From contig CADCBO010000020.1 in assembly GCA_902799685.1 (NCBI GenBank), positions 1 to 64,000 of the forward strand: a DNA stretch of 64,000 nt. The letters are read 5' to 3'. A model generated the notes under the pieces. It was not told the DNA's origin and did no database searches. It was given only the letters and a program-made list of their open reading frames with translations. Position 1 is the stretch's first letter. The number at the start of each line of letters is the position of its first letter. Below are positions 59,260-64,000 of this stretch, in pieces. Position numbers and translations under genes: made by a program. This DNA comes from an uncultured Bacteroidales bacterium (lineage in GTDB: Bacteria; Bacteroidota; Bacteroidia; Bacteroidales; Bacteroidaceae).

Positions 59260-61689
59260 ATGAAACATTGTATTTTTCTACTTACAGGCATGTTGCTGGC
59301 CAGCTGTACCGGTAACATCAATGGCCCGTGTGATATTTTTGAGAAGTACGGCGCTGAATGCGTGGCTGCGCACAGCACAACACGACAGTTGTATTCCAAG
59401 TATGACGGACCGCTATATCAGGTGGTGCGTGAATCCGATGGCAAGACACTTGACATAGGCACCATTGAAGGCGGTTATGCAAATGCCTTATTGCAGGATG
59501 CTTTTTTGGAAGGAACCATAGGATATATCAGCATAATCTATGACCAGACCGGTCACGGGAATGACCTGATACAGGCATCGCCCGGCACATTCAAAGGCCC
59601 GGCCAAGGGTGAATTCAACACCCTGCCCATAGCCGATATGGCTCCGGCAACACTTGACGGTCACAAGGTATATGGCGCATATTTCATGCCCGGAATGGGA
59701 CTGCGTAACAACAACGCCTCATATATGCCAATCAATGACGAACCTGAGGGCATCTATTATGTGGTGGATGGCACCCACTATGACAGCGGCTGCTGCTTTG
59801 ACTACGGAAACTCATCAACTAACGGAAAGGCTGTAGGACGCGGCACAATGGAAACCACATACTTTGGCACATCCACCAACTGGGGCAGCGGAAACGGTGA
59901 CGGCCCATGGATCATGGCCGATATGGAATCAGGGCTGTTCTCCGGTTTCAACGCCAAGAAGAATGACGTTCCCAGCATCAGTGACTGGGAGTTTGTGACA
60001 GCCTATGTGAACGGTGGCGGCGGTAACAGATGGGACCTGCGCGGCGGTGACGCCACAAAACCGGATGTGGTTACCTTCTATGAAGGCGAACGTCCTTCAT
60101 CACCCGATCCCAATGACGTATATTATCCCATGAGCAAGAAAGGCGGCCTGCTGCTGGCCAACGGCGGTGATAACGGAAACGGATCGGCCGGAACATTCTA
60201 TGAGGGTGTGGTTACGGCAGGATATCCCTCATTTGATGCAGTCAAGGCTGTGCAGGCCAACATTGCTTCTGCAAAATATGCAGCACCTACTCTCAAGACC
60301 ACACGTTTGCTCACTTTCCGCAAGGACCAGCCACAGGAGCTTGTCGTGACATTCCGCAATAACACTAAAGAACCCATAACAGATTTTGGAGTCTGGATGG
60401 AAGTTCCCAATGACTGGAACTCTGAATGTGTTTATATGGAAGAATTTGACCGGATCATGCCAGACCAGGAGATTTCGGCAAAGTTCAGGATTACCGGTCC
60501 TGATGCAGACCAGACTCTGTTTGTTAAAGTCGGTGCCGATTTTAATAGCCAGACAGAAATCAAGCCAATCAGAGTTCGCAGCGCTGCAGCGGTAAGCATC
60601 AATGAGATAAGTCTGGGCAGCGAGCAATTCATTGAACTGTATAACGCATCAGACCAGCCGGTTGACCTGTCCGGTTGGGAGGTTGAGATAACCCGCAGCG
60701 GATGGGCTCCAGTACGTGCGGCACGCCTGCCTCAAGGCACCATAATCAAGGCAAATGATTTCCTTGTGCTTCGTCCCAATACAGATGCATTGGCTTTTGA
60801 TTCAGCACCGCTCACCAACATATTCATCCCCGTATCGACAGATCCAAAGCATCTGTTCAAGGCTGGAAGCACTAATCTGCCCGTAACATCGGTAGCAGGT
60901 CTTGAGGCCGGACAGAAGATTGGCATTGACCTAGGTGGCAAGTATGAGGAGGTAACAATTACAAAAGTTGGCACTCCCGGCACTCAAACCACACTTGTAG
61001 GTCCGGCCAAGGCTGGTGACAAGACTCTGAACCTGGAGGTTACGGCAAACCTTACAGAAGGTATGGAGATAACCATAGGAACCGGCCAGAGAAAGGAGGT
61101 ACGTAAAGTAACTAAGATTGTCAAGGTTTCTAAGACACCTGCGCCCAGACGTTTCGGACAGCAGTCGCAACCCCATGAGCCAGGCGTTGTTGAGATTGAC
61201 CAACCGCTTACAATAGACCAGATTGCAGGTATTGACGTCTGGGCATTCGGAACAGGTATTGAGTTCACCCCTGCACTCAAATATGACCACATGAGCGGCG
61301 ATGCAATATCGGGCCCGGCAAGCAGACTGGCACAGGACGGCAGTTACAGTTACACCTACTCTACCCGTGCAGGTGCAATTGCGCTATATCACGGAGATGT
61401 ACTGATTGATGCTGTAATCTACGGTTCCAAGCAGAGCAACTCAAGCGCCAACGGTACTATTACCCGTCCGGATCTGGCTGTACTTGAGGGAGAGCAGACA
61501 CAAGGCGGTTGTCTGGCCGAAGTCCCGCAGATGCGCATGCCTCGCGGCATGAACCATGGCGCTACAACAGCCCCATCCTACTCGTTGGTTCGCCTGCCCG
61601 ACGGCAACGACAATGATGCCCTGTGCGAGATTGCCTACACCAACACTCCCACACCGGGTAAACCCAATAATATGATTACCGGACAGTAA
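59260..61689 (+). CDS. GH54 alpha-L-arabinofuranosidase lipoprotein with LTD domain
   Basis: The 809-residue intact product has a lipoprotein leader (MKHCIFLLTGMLLASC). The GH54 catalytic domain spans about 20-335: GPCDIFEKYGAECVAAHSTTRQLYSKY, SIIYDQTGHGNDLIQA, DGTHYDSGCCFDYGNSS and GGDNGNGSAGTFYEGVV. Two cysteine pairs of GH54 are present (GPC...EC and the vicinal CC); the third pair of the family is not seen. A sandwich linker, an LTD domain (VSINEISLGSEQFIELYNASDQPVDLSGW) and two repeat modules (GSTNLPVTSVAGLEAGQKIG, GDKTLNLEVTANLTEGMEI) follow. It removes arabinose side chains at the cell surface. Confidence 0.92.
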   Translation: MKHCIFLLTGMLLASCTGNINGPCDIFEKYGAECVAAHSTTRQLYSKYDGPLYQVVRESDGKTLDIGTIEGGYANALLQDAFLEGTIGYISIIYDQTGHGNDLIQASPGTFKGPAKGEFNTLPIADMAPATLDGHKVYGAYFMPGMGLRNNNASYMPINDEPEGIYYVVDGTHYDSGCCFDYGNSSTNGKAVGRGTMETTYFGTSTNWGSGNGDGPWIMADMESGLFSGFNAKKNDVPSISDWEFVTAYVNGGGGNRWDLRGGDATKPDVVTFYEGERPSSPDPNDVYYPMSKKGGLLLANGGDNGNGSAGTFYEGVVTAGYPSFDAVKAVQANIASAKYAAPTLKTTRLLTFRKDQPQELVVTFRNNTKEPITDFGVWMEVPNDWNSECVYMEEFDRIMPDQEISAKFRITGPDADQTLFVKVGADFNSQTEIKPIRVRSAAAVSINEISLGSEQFIELYNASDQPVDLSGWEVEITRSGWAPVRAARLPQGTIIKANDFLVLRPNTDALAFDSAPLTNIFIPVSTDPKHLFKAGSTNLPVTSVAGLEAGQKIGIDLGGKYEEVTITKVGTPGTQTTLVGPAKAGDKTLNLEVTANLTEGMEITIGTGQRKEVRKVTKIVKVSKTPAPRRFGQQSQPHEPGVVEIDQPLTIDQIAGIDVWAFGTGIEFTPALKYDHMSGDAISGPASRLAQDGSYSYTYSTRAGAIALYHGDVLIDAVIYGSKQSNSSANGTITRPDLAVLEGEQTQGGCLAEVPQMRMPRGMNHGATTAPSYSLVRLPDGNDNDALCEIAYTNTPTPGKPNNMITGQ

Positions 61690-63169
61690 TTTTCTGGACG
61701 ATCTGGCCGGGATCTATTATGGAGAGTGTGATTTCATGCTCTCCTTTTTTCTTGTCAAGAGGCAGAGTTATTACGAATTCCTTGCGGTTCTCAAGCACCT
61801 GAATCTTCCACTCACGCCCCCACTCCTGGAACTTATTCTCACATACAACGGGATTACTTCCGTCCACACTTATGCCAAAGCGGTTGCTGCGGTCATAGGC
61901 CACAGGCCACAGAGGTACTACCGATACACAGATGGTAACAGTCTCTGCATTACTGTCTATGAACTCTGTGGGAATAGGAATGTTGATGGAACCGCCGGTC
62001 TCAAAATCAAGCGGCTGACCCATCTGGAGCGCTTTCCAGTCTGTACCTATACCGTCCAGCAGGCGGAAAGGCTCTGTGAGCGCGAGTTTGGTCAGGTCTA
62101 TCTTGTTGTTGAACTCCGGATGACGCTGGTTATCGGGCAGGCGGTATCTGGTGGTTGGAGCATCAACCAGAACAGGCATATTCTGATACAGAGCTTCGTA
62201 TCCTGGAGTTATCTCAGATATCATCTGGTTCCATTTACCATCAAGCATAGTGTTATAGCGTACCAACAGGTTGTTCAACTCCTCATTGGCGTTACGGCAC
62301 ATATCGGCATACAACACATTACCGGTCTCATGGTTTGCCTGGGCATAGAGGAACTTACGATTCATCTGATATGCCGAATACACTGAATAGCCCAACATCT
62401 CAAACAGAGCCGGAGCAAGCTCTGCAGACACACCGCTCTCTATGGCATCATAAACAATACAGATGTTCTGATAATCTACCAGACGCTTCTGTGCACTGCC
62501 TGTCTCAAATGAGAAATCGGTGTCATACAGGCGGCTGTATTCACGTGAATCCCACTCCATCTCATAACCCATGAACTCAGGCTTACGGTCCCAAGCAAGA
62601 CGATAGTAGTTATCAAGGATAAACTGGAACATAGACTCATATTCCTTTCCAAATATTCCAGCCAGCCACTTGGCCTGATACAGGTTCACATTGTCATAAT
62701 TGAATGAACCAAAATCATAGGCCATATCCATGAACATGCTCATCTCTATCTCCATAGGCTTGATATCACCCACATTGAGCAGCCAGTAGCGGTCTGCCCC
62801 GGCGGTATATGCCTTGAGCAGCTCCTCATACATAAGCTGCGGGGCAGTGGTTGATATCCACAGGTTGTCATGCGGAACACCGCAGTAGCTCAGATGATAA
62901 TAGACGCCACTACGGCCCGGACGTTTCTGCTCATCGGCATTGCTTACGCGTTTCATGTAGCCGTAGTTGTCATCGGGCCATACAAGGGTTATATCCTCCG
63001 GTACACGGAGTCCGGCATCATATATGTCAAGTGTCTCCTTATAAGGTACAAAGATCTGCTGAATCTTATCAGCTGATTTTTTCTTGTACTTCTTAAGTAT
63101 TGAACGCTGCTCCTTGAACACTTTCTCAAGCGTGCGTGCACGGTCCTCGGGCTTATCGCTGCCGTGCCG
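61676..63169 (-). pseudogene. GH115 alpha-glucuronidase, 5' truncated
   Basis: The open frame contains about 490 codons of a GH115 enzyme (normally about 800-950): VFVPYKE-type IFVPYKETLDIYDAGLRVPEDITLVWPDDNYGYMKRV, GVYYHLSYCGVPHDNLWI, YRLAWDRKPEFMGYEMEWD and a C-terminal beta domain. Translation could begin at a GTG at 63121, but family sequence (GSDKPEDRARTLEK) extends upstream to about 63169, where a stop lies. The N-terminal domain and part of the catalytic barrel are missing. GH115 removes (4-O-methyl)glucuronic acid from xylan. The 3' end overlaps the convergent GH54 gene by 14 bp. Confidence 0.85.
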
Positions 63170-63672
63170 GATTTACCCTTTGCGTTCACTGTCAGGTTTC
63201 CATCGCCGCAGAACACCAGTTGACCTTCACTGAATAGAGCTGCTTTCTCATCCTCTCCATCGGGAGTTCTGGAATATTTAGTCCCGTCTGTCAAGCTATT
63301 GTTGCCGTTAACCACTACAAAGCACTTTTTACGGCCTTGATTGTTTATGGCAGCACCTTTAGGATTGGTCAGTTCCACTCCATTAAGCACAATCGCCTGC
63401 CTTTCAGAACTATACAATTTTAGAGAACCATCCTGTGAGGTGCCGCTCAACTCATATAAAACCTTCTGAGTGGTTGTATTCCTTACTGTCACATGATTTA
63501 CCTCCACACTTACGGTGTTGTTGTCATCGCCGCTTACCTTCGCTCCGTTTGGAGTGAACATAACCTGCACGGTACGGTCAAATACGATTCCTTTAAAGCT
63601 GTCGTCATTTGCTTTACCCGGACTGCAATCCAGACACAACAACAGAGCTATCAACAAATAGATTATTCTCAT
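63160..63672 (-). pseudogene. carbohydrate-binding (DUF4353-like) lipoprotein, 3' truncated
   Basis: From the ATG at 63672 the frame encodes a lipoprotein leader (MRIIYLLIALLLCLDC) and about 155 residues of a Cthe_2159/DUF4353-like beta-helix domain: VMFTPNGAKVSGDDNNTVSVEV, GVELTNPKGAAINNQGRKKCFVVVNG and GNLTVNAKGKSG. At about 63165 the family sequence stops and the DNA continues as GH115, in a different frame; codons after that point only look like a protein. The rest of this gene is missing. It likely bound pectin or another glycan when intact. Confidence 0.75.
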
Positions 63673-63756
63673 GATTAGTCAAGCAAATTGCTCAGACTGT
63701 CCGAAAGCGGCATTGTCATTCCCATAGGAAAATAGATTCCTGTTGGAAGAACAGAA

Positions 63757-64000
63757 TTATTTAAAATCTACTTGTGCCCAGGGGATCCACTTCTGGACTT
63801 CCTTGTCTTCAAGTGTTTCATCAACGAACTGTATGATAGTATTGGCATCCTCTTTGCCCAGCAGGAACTTGTCAATGAATGCCTCAACCTCGGGATACTG
63901 GCTCTGGGGGAGCTGGCAGTGACCATGCTTACCCTGAACTGAGAATCCCATGCGGTCCTCAATGCCGAACTTCTTCCAAACCTCGCGGGCGGCTACGCAT
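63757..64000 (-). CDS. CE15 glucuronoyl esterase, C-terminal part only
   Basis: The last 80 residues of a frame that enters from beyond the right edge and stops at 63757. They include KKFGIEDRMGFSVQGKHGHCQLP, with the catalytic His region of CE15, then YPEVEAFIDKFLLGK and a Trp-rich end (WIPWAQVDFK). CE15 splits the ester between lignin alcohols and glucuronic acid of xylan. It is upstream of the fused GH115 remnant on the same strand. Confidence 0.8.
   Translation of the reverse strand, partial: CVAAREVWKKFGIEDRMGFSVQGKHGHCQLPQSQYPEVEAFIDKFLLGKEDANTIIQFVDETLEDKEVQKWIPWAQVDFK

Noticed and set aside
62989-63160. C-terminal 60 codons of the DUF4353-like frame as real protein
   Set aside because: These codons are GH115 sequence read in the wrong frame after the joint near 63165.

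Overview
The window comes from a gut-type member of the Bacteroidales (Bacteroides/Prevotella-like Bacteroidota). The evidence is the exact TAnnTTTG -7 promoter elements with an upstream TTG, the families that are typical of this order (DUF4419, DUF4831, DUF5020, FISUMP-type YVDLGLSVKWATCN proteins, MalQ with an N-terminal starch-binding module, TonB C-terminal domains), the tmRNA tag ending in ALAA, and a rich set of plant-polysaccharide enzymes. I saw no CRISPR array, no rRNA and no reverse transcriptase.

Region 1 (1-12.9 kb) is a lineage-specific cluster of small exported proteins, mostly paralogues. They are built from a few shuffled parts: a carboxypeptidase-regulatory-like beta sandwich, FISUMP domains, a TonB C-terminal domain, a TonB plug domain without a barrel, an unrecognised domain shared by three proteins, and a C-terminal tail shared by two. 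Two promoter types drive them. Five promoters carry two TTGCAA hexamers 11 bp apart at a nearly fixed distance upstream of a housekeeping promoter. Four carry a different 31-bp two-block motif 23-30 bp before the start codon, like the promoter of an alternative sigma factor. The cluster also holds decayed gene pieces, a DUF2442-HTH regulator and a HigBA-like toxin-antitoxin pair. This is the most promising candidate for an undescribed system.

Region 2 (12.9-47.1 kb) is mainly core genome: rplU-rpmA, serS, miaA-lipid kinase-kdsA, gapA, a coiled-coil gene-zapA-structured RNA-rny, tmRNA, hpt-adk-obg, nnrD-DUF4831, a nucleobase uptake operon (uraA, Tsx-like porin, AzgA-type permease), malQ, ffh, folD and capA. 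These are followed by a very large outer-membrane protein with an HENRH motif, a GH9 cellulase, an AGCS transporter, a potassium channel, a microprotein and a six-bladed propeller protein. Three families of palindromic or dispersed repeats sit at gene ends.

Region 3 (about 47.3-52.3 kb) is an AT-rich integrated element. It encodes a rolling-circle-type replication initiator, a NUMOD3-like mini DNA-binding protein, a DUF695 protein, a small serine resolvase and a large serine recombinase whose last codons lie inside tRNA-His.

Region 4 (52.4-64 kb) holds a lipoprotein with Big2 and FISUMP domains, a DUF3298-like lipoprotein and a hemicellulose locus. The locus has two GH54 alpha-L-arabinofuranosidases (the first broken by a 2-nt frameshift) flanking a VKOR-thioredoxin disulfide-forming protein, then a 5'-truncated GH115 alpha-glucuronidase fused out of frame to a truncated carbohydrate-binding protein gene, and the end of a CE15 glucuronoyl esterase. 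The set fits attack on glucuronoarabinoxylan.
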